This document shows positions 1 through 7,498 of a stretch of DNA of 64,000 nucleotides, in pieces. This stretch comes from Opitutaceae bacterium (GTDB lineage: Bacteria; Verrucomicrobiota; Verrucomicrobiia; Opitutales; Opitutaceae): NCBI GenBank assembly GCA_015075305.1, contig JABTUS010000003.1:1-64000 (forward strand). The letters run 5' to 3'. A model generated the notes under the pieces. It had not been told where the DNA came from. It did not search any database and worked only from the letters and a program-made list of their open reading frames with translations. The translations under genes and the position numbers were made by a program. Positions within the stretch are counted from its first letter, which is position 1. Every line of letters begins with the position of its first letter.

Positions 1-20
1 GAGAACCAAATTCGAGAGAA

Positions 21-236
21 TTGTGCCGCCCCTTCAGGGCTCTCTGTTCTTGGTTCACCCGTGAACCCATGGCGTTGCCATGGGCTGGGGATATGGCGCC
101 CCTTTGGGGCTCCCGATTCCGACTCAGTCGGTCACGTCGAACCGGGGGTAATGCGCCCCTTTTGGGCTCCGGATTTCGGCTCACTGGGAACCCATGGCGT
201 TGCCATGGGCTGGGGCTGTTTCGCCCCGTTGGGGCT
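21..236. repeat. Cluster of short palindromic repeats (REP-like)
   Basis: Two exact copies of a 19-bp palindromic unit, CCCATGGCGTTGCCATGGG, lie at 66-84 and 191-209. Each is followed by a second small palindrome of the form GCCCC(n)GGGGC (98-110 and 223-235). Further variants of this second palindrome lie at 28-40 and 155-167. The array therefore alternates two hairpin types with about 125 bp between full units. No open frame with coding character spans it. This is the look of REP/RAYT-type intergenic repeats. It sits downstream of the stop of the large dehydrogenase gene, so it could also act in 3'-end processing; that role is inference. Confidence 0.75.
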
Positions 237-371
237 GAGGCATGGTCGTACAACCTGAGATCATATTGTGCGATTCCGATGGGGGAATTGAGCTGGCGGC
301 GTCTTGCGATCATCGACCCATTCCTCTCCCACTTCTTCACCTGCTCCATGGCGATCCGGAGACTTCGCGGA
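237..371. other. Intergenic stretch, nothing recognised
   Basis: Between the palindromic repeats and the stop codon of the leftward gene there is no supported gene, no hairpin with a T-run, and no recognisable RNA. Short open frames here overlap the end of the dehydrogenase gene and have no recognisable content. Confidence 0.5.
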
Positions 372-3300
372 TCAATCCGGCTGAACTTCGTAGATTTCAA
401 CGAGGGCGATGCCTGCCACACCGTTGGTCGAACTGACGTGGATGGTGTAGCCGCCGGGTTCGAGAGTGAGGAGGAGTGCGCTGTCGGCGCTGCCGTCCGC
501 CAGGGGAAACGCGCCGGCACGGGTGGATTCGGCGCGAATCACATCGGCGTTTGGAGCCGTGTTCCATCGAGTGTTGGATGCCAGGATGCTTGATCCGCGA
601 TAGACGCTGAGCGAAGGCTGCGCCAGGAATCCGGGCACGTTGTACGCCGCGAGCCCGGGGCCGACCGCCCGGATCAGAAGTGTCTTGGGAGATCCGGGAG
701 CGAGAACGATGCCCGGGATGAGTATGCCTCCACCCGAGCCAACCTGGGCCCGGATTGACGCATTGGTCAGGCGCGACGCGGCGGTGCCGCCTGCTCCTGC
801 GATGTCGGCATCGTAGACCTCGATCAGACCTATTCCGGGTTCGCCCGACGCCGAGGTCGCATGGGCGGTGTATCCTCCAGGCGGCAGTGTGGTGACGAGA
901 GCGGAGTCCAGGCTGCCTTCCTCAAGGGGAAAGGCTCCCGCGGCTGCTGCGGTGCTGCGCAGTTCGGAGGCGCTGATGGACGTGCCCCAGATCACATTCG
1001 CTGCAATCTGCGTGCTACCGCTCCACAGGCTGAGTGCCGGCCTTGCGAGCACACCGCCGACGCCATAGGCCTCCAAACCCGGACCGACTGCGCGAAGGAG
1101 GATGCGTTTTTCGCCGCCGCCCGTGATCGTGAATCCCGTGATGAGTGTGGAGCCGCCCGAGGTGACCTCCGCCCTCGAGGACAGATTGATGATGCGGGAT
1201 GCCCCGGCTGGCGCCGCCAGCGAAATGATCCAGTCGGACAGGAGCTGTTCCGCGGCCAGGTCGTGCTCGCTGCTTCCGATGGGTGGCATGCGGTCGGATC
1301 CGCCCGATGCCAAACGCTGCAGAAGGATTGAGTGAAGGCTGTCGCCGGGCGCGACGACACGATTTGCGGGATCGCTGCCGGGGTTGACGAGCGGGCCGTT
1401 GAGAATGCCCGCACTTGTCAAGGGAATGGCGGCTCGCGCGTCCCAGTAACCCAAGGCGGGGCCGCCTGGCTGATGACACTGGGAGCAATTCACGTCCAAA
1501 TAGGAACGGGCCCGCGATTCGAGCGGTTTGACGGAGTCGTAAATCGCCGTCAGTGCCGGCAGCGAAGATGTGTCGCCGGTTGGAGCCGTGCCCGGTGTGA
1601 GGTAACCCGCCTGGGCTAGTGCGCTGATGATGTTTGCGCTCCCGCTGGAGAAACTCTGTTCGTGGTTGAGCTGCCGCGTGTTGAAACCAAGCGCGAATCC
1701 GCCGGCGCTTGTGTGGCAGCGCATGCAGTCGGATCGGCTGGGATAACGCCAGGTTTGCCGGTGGTCCACGCCGTTTTCGCGGACAACAAATTCCTGGGAG
1801 GCTCCCTCTTCGGGAACCAGCGTGGCATCTGTCTGCTCCTGGTTCCAGCGATAGGTGACACCGTAGGCGCCAGACGGAGTTTTCACGAGGAATCGCGTTT
1901 CGACGCGCCTGGCTGAAGCGGGATTGCCACGGGTGAGTTCGAGATCGAGATGCTCGATCCAGACAGCTCCGGTTGGAAGGGACCAGTTGCCTGCCGCGGA
2001 GAACCCGAAGGAGGATGATGCATCCTTGAGTGCTAACCAGCGCAGTTTCGATGCGTGGTCGGACCATGCGGACGCGATGGGAGAGTAGGGCACGACTCCT
2101 GGTGCGGGAGTCAGCGCAACCAGTGACGTGAACGCGCCTGTGGCGCTCAGTGTGGCAGGTGGCAGCGGGCTGCCGGGTGCGGGTGCGGCGGCGATTCGCT
2201 TGATCACGTCATCGAGATGATCCGCGAAGAGAATGTCGCCCGTCGCCGGATTCAGGCCGAAGCTGCTGATGCCCCCGTCGGAGGCGATCTGCGTGACGCG
2301 ATCGGCGCTGACCTTGTTGCCGCCGTCCGGTCGCAGGGCCCAGATGCGACCGCTTGAGTAGTCGGCGAAAATGTAGCGACCGTAGAGCGAAGGCACCTTG
2401 TTTCCGCGGTAGACGATCCCGCCGGTCACCGAACCACCCTGGGAGCGCGGGTAGTCCCAGACGGGATCGACAAATGTGGCGGACGCAGGCGGGTTGGGGC
2501 GTGGCCCCGCGATGGCGCCCTCGCGATAATTCCAGCCGTAGTTGCCGCCGCGGACAATGATGTCGATTTCCTCGCGCGCACCTTGTCCCACATCTGCGCA
2601 CCAGAGGCGGCCGGTGGCGGTGTCGAATGACATGCGCCAGGGGTTTCTCAAGCCGACCGCCCAAAATTCGGTGCGCACCGTGGCGGGGGCGATGGCGGCT
2701 CCGTTGAAGGTGGTTGCGCCGACGAAGGGATTGTCGGCGGGCACGGAATAGGATTCCGGATGGACGGACGGGTGGGGGTTGGGTGCGAGCGAACCCGGCT
2801 TGCGATCGACGTCGATGCGGATGATGCCTGCAAAGAAGTCGCGGGTGATGAGCTGGCTGTTCTGGTATGCATCGTCGCCGCCGCCCTCGTCGCCGAGGGA
2901 CAGGTAGAGGTATCCGTCGGGTCCGAAGGCCAGTTCACCGCCGTTGTGGTTGTTTGCCTGGTCACGCTGGGAAATCAGCGGGACTTCGGAATCCGGTTCA
3001 GCGGCGTTTGGGTTGGATGGGGAAACGGAGAAGCGGGCAAGCCGATCGTGCATGCCAGTGCCGGCGCCCGTGGTGGTTTGTGTCGTGTACCAAACGTAGA
3101 AGAAACCGTTTGACGCGAACTGGGGATGGAAGGCCAGGGCAAGCAGGCCGCGCTCGTCGCTGTCGCCTGTGGAGGTGATGGTGCGGCCTGTGATGTCGAG
3201 AAAGAGCTGTCGGGTGGGGACAGGAGCCGTGACATCTGGGACAACCCAGATCCTGCCTGGCTTCTCGACGACGAATAGTCGTCGGGTGTCACCCGGTGGC

Positions 3301-3494
3301 GAAACGAGGGCGACGGGCTGGGTGAAGGAAAGGGATGGGAATACGCGTTCGGTGGCGTATTGGGTCGCCGGCAGATCCGGCGGCATCGCCAGAGACGTTG
3401 CGTTGGTGCGGATGAGTGGCTGGGCGACAAGAGAGGCGGCAGTTGTCGCGAGCGCCGGAAGCAGGAGGTAAAGTGGGATTCGGACCATGCGCAT
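372..3494 (-). CDS. Secreted PQQ-type sugar dehydrogenase / dihaem cytochrome c with tandem C-terminal repeats
   Basis: Product of about 1,040 residues. The start used is the ATG at 3494 (MRMVRIPLYLLLPAL), which opens a signal peptide; the frame stays open up to 3830 but that part runs through an inverted repeat. Residues ~48-438 form a glucose/sorbosone dehydrogenase beta-propeller (LGDEGGGDD, GLRNPWRMSFD, GGNYGWNYREG). A second region carries two CxxCH haem sites (CMRCH ~590, CSQCH ~670) as in cytochrome-fused members. The last ~270 residues are two repeats of about 125 residues, each with an LLIRAVGPGL-like core and a PGGYT-V/A-H motif. Inferred role: periplasmic or surface sugar/alcohol oxidation with electrons passed to the haems. 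The exact substrate is unknown. Confidence 0.85.
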   Translation of the reverse strand: MRMVRIPLYLLLPALATTAASLVAQPLIRTNATSLAMPPDLPATQYATERVFPSLSFTQPVALVSPPGDTRRLFVVEKPGRIWVVPDVTAPVPTRQLFLDITGRTITSTGDSDERGLLALAFHPQFASNGFFYVWYTTQTTTGAGTGMHDRLARFSVSPSNPNAAEPDSEVPLISQRDQANNHNGGELAFGPDGYLYLSLGDEGGGDDAYQNSQLITRDFFAGIIRIDVDRKPGSLAPNPHPSVHPESYSVPADNPFVGATTFNGAAIAPATVRTEFWAVGLRNPWRMSFDTATGRLWCADVGQGAREEIDIIVRGGNYGWNYREGAIAGPRPNPPASATFVDPVWDYPRSQGGSVTGGIVYRGNKVPSLYGRYIFADYSSGRIWALRPDGGNKVSADRVTQIASDGGISSFGLNPATGDILFADHLDDVIKRIAAAPAPGSPLPPATLSATGAFTSLVALTPAPGVVPYSPIASAWSDHASKLRWLALKDASSSFGFSAAGNWSLPTGAVWIEHLDLELTRGNPASARRVETRFLVKTPSGAYGVTYRWNQEQTDATLVPEEGASQEFVVRENGVDHRQTWRYPSRSDCMRCHTSAGGFALGFNTRQLNHEQSFSSGSANIISALAQAGYLTPGTAPTGDTSSLPALTAIYDSVKPLESRARSYLDVNCSQCHQPGGPALGYWDARAAIPLTSAGILNGPLVNPGSDPANRVVAPGDSLHSILLQRLASGGSDRMPPIGSSEHDLAAEQLLSDWIISLAAPAGASRIINLSSRAEVTSGGSTLITGFTITGGGEKRILLRAVGPGLEAYGVGGVLARPALSLWSGSTQIAANVIWGTSISASELRSTAAAAGAFPLEEGSLDSALVTTLPPGGYTAHATSASGEPGIGLIEVYDADIAGAGGTAASRLTNASIRAQVGSGGGILIPGIVLAPGSPKTLLIRAVGPGLAAYNVPGFLAQPSLSVYRGSSILASNTRWNTAPNADVIRAESTRAGAFPLADGSADSALLLTLEPGGYTIHVSSTNGVAGIALVEIYEVQPD

Positions 3495-3893
3495 CAGTAC
3501 CGAGAGAACACGAAGCGAAACACGGAGCGGGACAGAATTGGAATGGGTCAATGAGAATACGTTCCGGCGTTGTGGCGCAAGGCGCGTTCCCTGGGCATGA
3601 CAAAGCATGTCATCTCCAGCGGAGGGGGGGATGCGTGCCACGCCAGCGGAGAGGGGATGCATGCAGCAATGGCGGGTGCATGGCTGGTCAACGCCAGCGG
3701 AAGTTTTCTTTATTTTGGAGATGACATGCTTTGTCGTGCCCTGGGGACGTGCGTCGCAATACAGCGCGAGATAGTCGAATCCCGGCAAGTCAAGGTGGGG
3801 AAGGACTCGGGAAAGTCCGTTGGTTGACATGCAACCCTGAATTGGGGTGACGGCGGGCGTGCGGTTTTTCGGGAGCGGGCGCAGGATTGTGGA
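3495..3893. other. Divergent intergenic region holding a MITE-like element
   Basis: This 399-bp gap separates the leftward dehydrogenase from the rightward ComEC-like gene. Its middle is occupied by the long inverted repeat listed separately (3582-3752). Frames crossing it on either strand are cysteine- and arginine-rich and look non-coding. No promoter could be assigned with confidence. Confidence 0.6.
3582..3752. repeat. MITE-like element: ~37-bp imperfect inverted repeats around a ~97-bp core
   Basis: Left arm 3582-3618 and right arm 3716-3752 are reverse complements over about 37 bp with only a few mismatches. The inner 19 bp, ACAAAGCATGTCATCTCCA, are identical. The core repeats the motif CCAGCGGA three times, at about 3616, 3643 and 3694. 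No transposase is encoded, so if mobile it would be non-autonomous. A transcript would fold into a very long hairpin. I saw no second copy in this window. Confidence 0.75.
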
Positions 3894-5540
3894 ATGGCGG
3901 AGGAATTGTCGTGTTGCGAACGGGCGCCGGTGCTCTGGCTATTGCTTCCGTGGATGGCGGGACTCTCGCTGGGGCGGGTCGTTGAGGCACCGTTGAATCA
4001 TGCGGTGGTGCTCGGGGCTGGTGTTGGCTGCACGCTCCTGTCCGCGGTGTTTTCGCACCGGCTCGTGGTCTGGGTGATTGGGTTGAATGCTGGTGTGATT
4101 CTGGTGGGTGCGAGTTGGTATCAGCTCTGCAGGAACCGGCTGCCGGAATGGGAAGGGCGGGCACCGCGGGAAGTCGTTGTTGGCGTCGAGGTCGAACGCC
4201 TCTTTGCGGCCAAGCCGGATCCGCGAAAGGCATCAGGCCTCGGACGCATTGTGCATGCCCAGGCTCATCTTGCCTCCCTCGTGGGGCAGTCGGTTCAATT
4301 TTCCGGCAGGCTGCGCGGTGGCGTGCCGAGGCTAGTTCGATCTGCGGTTGTTGAGATGATCGGTCAGCTCGAAACCGTTCCGCGCCTGGCGCCGCCTTCG
4401 ACCTTTGAAGGTTACCTGTCGGGGATTGGAGTGAACTTCAAACTGACGCGGGCACGAATCACGAAGGAGCGTGTGCCGGCGTCCGTCTATTGGAAATGGT
4501 GCGATCGCATGCAGGGTGAGATGGCGGATCGATTGGCCAGGGGACTTGAGAAGCATCCGGGGCTTGTCGCTGTTCTGCGTGCGGTGCTGCTGGGAAGCAT
4601 CGGTGAATTGAGTGAGCGACAGGACGAGTGGTTCACGCAAAGCGGCACGCTGCACTTGTTCTCCGTGAGCGGGCTGCACATCGGGGTGATGGCTCTGGCG
4701 TTGACCGGCATGCTGGTTGTCCTCCGTGTACCCGCATGGGCGCGATTCTTCGTGATCGCGATCCTCATCTGGCTCTATGTCGACATCACGGGACGGGTGC
4801 CATCAGCGGTGCGTGCGTTTCTCATGGTCATGCTGTTTCACGGTGCGCGCGTGATGCGGCGACCGTCGAACAACCTGTCGATGCTCGTCGCAACGGCAAT
4901 GATCGTTCTCGTCGTCGATCCCCTGCAGTTGTTCAGCGCAAGTTTTCAGATGAGCTATGGCATTGTTCTCGCGCTGCTCGCTTTGGGTCTGCCGATGACG
5001 CGCGCATGGGAGATTCGCCATCCGCCTTATCCCGGCGTGCCGGTGGCGCTGTGGAGCTGGCGGCACCGGCTGCTGGATGCGATGCGCAGGAGTTCGATCG
5101 GTGCGGTGGCGGTGGGCCTGGCCACGATGCCGGTCAGTGTGGTGACGGGGCTGCTGACGTTTGCCTTGATCACACCGGGTGCGTTGATCGCGAATCTGGT
5201 CTGCATTCCCCTGGCATCGATCGGACTGCTTGGAGGATTTGCATCGATTGTGGCGGGTGCCTGCGGCGAGACGTCGCTCAGCATCCTGTTCAATCACGCG
5301 GCCGCGCTTGTCCTCGCACTGGTCGACCGCGGGGCGGAACACTTTGTGGAACTCCCGGGCGTTTCCATTACCGGAAGCTTCCGGGCTCCATGGATCGGTT
5401 ATCTTGTGCTCGTAACACTCGTCGCGCTCCTGCTGACTGGCCTGCAGAACGGCTGGTCGCGGCGCGTCGGGGGGTTCTGGCCGCCATTCGTTTTCACCGG
5501 GCTGGTGATCATCTTCCTGGTGACATTTCACGGCGGATAG
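3894..5540 (+). CDS. ComEC/Rec2-family membrane protein (short form, no nuclease domain)
   Basis: 548 residues with an N-terminal pair of membrane segments, a soluble beta-rich region, then the competence-type membrane core containing LFSVSGLHIGVMALALTG and a helix-rich segment to the C-terminus. This core forms the DNA-import channel in ComEC proteins. Full-length ComEC proteins usually carry a C-terminal metallo-beta-lactamase-like domain and are ~700-800 residues; that domain is absent here and no HxHxDH motif is visible. The protein ends in a membrane segment (FTGLVIIFLVTFHGG). The small gene that follows begins 17 bp after the stop, so the two are probably cotranscribed. Confidence 0.85.
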   Translation: MAEELSCCERAPVLWLLLPWMAGLSLGRVVEAPLNHAVVLGAGVGCTLLSAVFSHRLVVWVIGLNAGVILVGASWYQLCRNRLPEWEGRAPREVVVGVEVERLFAAKPDPRKASGLGRIVHAQAHLASLVGQSVQFSGRLRGGVPRLVRSAVVEMIGQLETVPRLAPPSTFEGYLSGIGVNFKLTRARITKERVPASVYWKWCDRMQGEMADRLARGLEKHPGLVAVLRAVLLGSIGELSERQDEWFTQSGTLHLFSVSGLHIGVMALALTGMLVVLRVPAWARFFVIAILIWLYVDITGRVPSAVRAFLMVMLFHGARVMRRPSNNLSMLVATAMIVLVVDPLQLFSASFQMSYGIVLALLALGLPMTRAWEIRHPPYPGVPVALWSWRHRLLDAMRRSSIGAVAVGLATMPVSVVTGLLTFALITPGALIANLVCIPLASIGLLGGFASIVAGACGETSLSILFNHAAALVLALVDRGAEHFVELPGVSITGSFRAPWIGYLVLVTLVALLLTGLQNGWSRRVGGFWPPFVFTGLVIIFLVTFHGG

Positions 5541-5557
5541 ATCAGACTGCCGGAAAC

Positions 5558-5842
5558 ATGAAAAGCGCCTACGAACTCGCGATGGAACGTCTTGCGAAGT
5601 CCGACCCGATCCAGGGTCGCCCGTTGACCCAGGAGAAGAAGGTGCGGCTGAGCGAGATTGACACGATATTCAAAGGAAAGATGGCGGAGCGCGAAATCTT
5701 CCTGAAGAAGCAACTGGAGGAGGCGCTCTCCGCGGGAAAGTTTGAGGACGCCGAGAAGGTGCGGGCGCAGATTGCTTCCGAGCGCGCACGTCTTGAAGAG
5801 GAGCGCGAGGACGAGAAGGAACGCGTCCGCCGGTCGGAGTAG
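5558..5842 (+). CDS. Small charged coiled-coil protein with UVR-like motif
   Basis: 94 residues starting MKSAYELAMERL. The protein is almost wholly helical and charged. Its middle holds EEALSAGKFEDAEKVRAQI, which resembles the short UVR motif through which UvrB and UvrC (and some Clp regulators) interact. The C-terminus is a run of Glu and Arg. The start follows the ComEC-like stop by 17 bp in a different frame, and a longer open frame that enters this gene from inside comEC is a shadow. Function unknown; a small adaptor or structural role is possible. Confidence 0.75.
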   Translation: MKSAYELAMERLAKSDPIQGRPLTQEKKVRLSEIDTIFKGKMAEREIFLKKQLEEALSAGKFEDAEKVRAQIASERARLEEEREDEKERVRRSE

Positions 5843-5907
5843 ACAGCGATTCGCTGCAAGTCTTCAGACCGAAAGCGCTGTTGCCAAATGGCGTCGACAA
5901 GACTGCG

Positions 5908-5937
5908 TTGACCCTGGGCTGAGGCGGCGCATAGGAT
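5908..5937 (+). promoter_or_regulatory. Probable sigma70-type promoter of glyS (possibly leaderless)
   Basis: TTGACC at 5908-5913 and TAGGAT at 5932-5937 are separated by 18 bp. The predicted transcription start, about 7 nt past the -10 box, falls at about 5944, only three bases before the ATG at 5947. No Shine-Dalgarno sequence is visible between them. The transcript would therefore be essentially leaderless if both the promoter and the start are correct. Confidence 0.5.
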
Positions 5938-5946
5938 CGTCTCTTT

Positions 5947-7473
5947 ATGTCCACGCCGTCCGCCACGCCCGACAATCTCATGGATGCCGTCGTTTCGCTC
6001 GCGAAGCGACGCGGCTTTGTTTTTCAGTCATCGGAAATCTATGGGGGGCTGAATGGCTTCTTCGACTACGGTCCGATGGGCGTGGAGTTGAAGAAGAACA
6101 TCAGGGATGCCTGGTGGCGCGACATGGTGCAGCGCCGGGACGACATCGTTGGTGTCGAGACCTCGATCATCATGCACCCGAAAGTCTGGCAGGCTTCGGG
6201 TCACGTCGAGGGGTTCACCGATCCGTTGGTTGACTGCAAGGCCTCGAAGCAGCGCTTTCGGGCGGACCAGCTTTTCTTCGCCCCGGTGCTTGTCGATGGA
6301 AAGACCGTGGGCTATGTGTCGGTGCTCGAGAGCGAGCGCACGACCGAGGATCTCCAGGAGGCGGCGGAGCTTTTCAAGCGCAAGCGCGGAATCCAGGGGC
6401 AGCTGGCGCCGGTGCAACCCCGCGACATGACCGAGTGCAAGCCCGAGGAGGTGGCGTTGATTCCATCTCCCGCGACGGGCGAGCCCGGCAGCCTCACGCC
6501 GCCGCGCGCGTTCAACATGATGTTCGAGACCTACGTGGGTGCGCTGCGCGACGCCTCGGCGGTCAGCTACCTGCGACCGGAAACTGCGCAGGGCATGTTT
6601 GTGGATTTCAAGAATGTCGTGGACACGGGGCGCGTGAAGCTGCCGTTCGGCATCGCGCAGGTCGGCAAGTCGTTCCGCAATGAGATCACGCCGCGCAACT
6701 TCATCTTTCGCTCGCGCGAATTTGAGCAGATGGAGATGGAGTATTTCATCCACGAGGACGCCGACTGGGCCAAGTGCCACCAGGAGTGGATCGAGTGGTG
6801 CCGCCAGTGGCTGATCTCGATCGGTCTGCCGGAGTCCCATCTTTCGCTCTACACGCACCCGAAGGAGAAGCTGTCGTTCTACTCCAAGGGAACCGTCGAC
6901 ATCATGTTCCGGTATCCCTTTGGCGTGCAGGAGCTGTGGGGCATTGCGGCGCGCGGCAATTACGATCTCAGCCAGCACGCGCAGGCCTCGGGCAAGCCGC
7001 AGGAATTTTTCGACGAGACGTCGAAGAAGAAGTTCGTTCCGCACGTCATCGAGCCTGCCGTCGGTGTCGATCGCATCTTCCTTGCCGCGCTCTGCGCCGC
7101 CTATGCCGAGGAGGAGGTGAAGGATGAAAAGGGTGCGGTCGAGAAGCGCACCGTGCTGCGCCTCAGTCCGCGCATTGCGCCGGTCAAGGTGGCGGTGTTT
7201 CCGCTGCTCAAGAACAAGGAGGCGCTTGTGGGCCGCGCGCGCGAGCTCTACCGGAGGCTTCAGCGCCGGTATGCAGCCTTCTACGATGACGCGGGCGCCA
7301 TTGGACGCCGCTATCGCAGGCAGGACGAGATTGGCACACCCTGGTGTGTGACCATCGATTTCGACACCATTGAAAAGGACGGCACCTTCACCCTCCGCGA
7401 ACGCGATTCGATGCAGCAGAGGCGGATTGGCGAGGATGAGCTGATGCGCCTGCTCGACGAGCAGGTCTATTGA
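5947..7473 (+). CDS. glyS: Glycyl-tRNA synthetase, single-chain class II type
   Basis: 508 residues. Charges tRNA-Gly with glycine in the cytoplasm. This is the homodimeric form rather than the alpha2beta2 GlyQ/GlyS form. Class II signatures are visible: [20 protein letters not shown] near the N-terminus (29-48), RPETAQG at 210-216, motif 2 GKSFRNEI from 240 followed by [14 protein letters not shown], and motif 3 [10 protein letters not shown] at 369-378. The anticodon-binding domain occupies about 400-505 ([13 protein letters not shown], then [20 protein letters not shown]). Length is normal for the family. The start is supported by the fit of the N-terminus, although no ribosome-binding site is seen upstream. 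Confidence 0.97.
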   Translation: MSTPSATPDNLMDAVVSLAKRRGFVFQSSEIYGGLNGFFDYGPMGVELKKNIRDAWWRDMVQRRDDIVGVETSIIMHPKVWQASGHVEGFTDPLVDCKASKQRFRADQLFFAPVLVDGKTVGYVSVLESERTTEDLQEAAELFKRKRGIQGQLAPVQPRDMTECKPEEVALIPSPATGEPGSLTPPRAFNMMFETYVGALRDASAVSYLRPETAQGMFVDFKNVVDTGRVKLPFGIAQVGKSFRNEITPRNFIFRSREFEQMEMEYFIHEDADWAKCHQEWIEWCRQWLISIGLPESHLSLYTHPKEKLSFYSKGTVDIMFRYPFGVQELWGIAARGNYDLSQHAQASGKPQEFFDETSKKKFVPHVIEPAVGVDRIFLAALCAAYAEEEVKDEKGAVEKRTVLRLSPRIAPVKVAVFPLLKNKEALVGRARELYRRLQRRYAAFYDDAGAIGRRYRRQDEIGTPWCVTIDFDTIEKDGTFTLRERDSMQQRRIGEDELMRLLDEQVY

Positions 7474-7498
7474 GGAACCGGCGACACCTCGCGGCAGC

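Noticed and set aside
1015-2067. Long frame antisense-phase to the dehydrogenase (350 codons)
   Set aside because: Arg/Ser/His-rich shadow of the real gene on the same strand in another frame.
3495-3830. N-terminal extension of the large dehydrogenase frame
   Set aside because: It runs through the inverted-repeat element, lacks coding character and precedes a clear signal peptide that starts at 3494.
4628-5557. Upstream part of a 404-codon frame ending at 5842
   Set aside because: Shadow of the ComEC-like gene; only the last 94 codons from 5558 look like protein.
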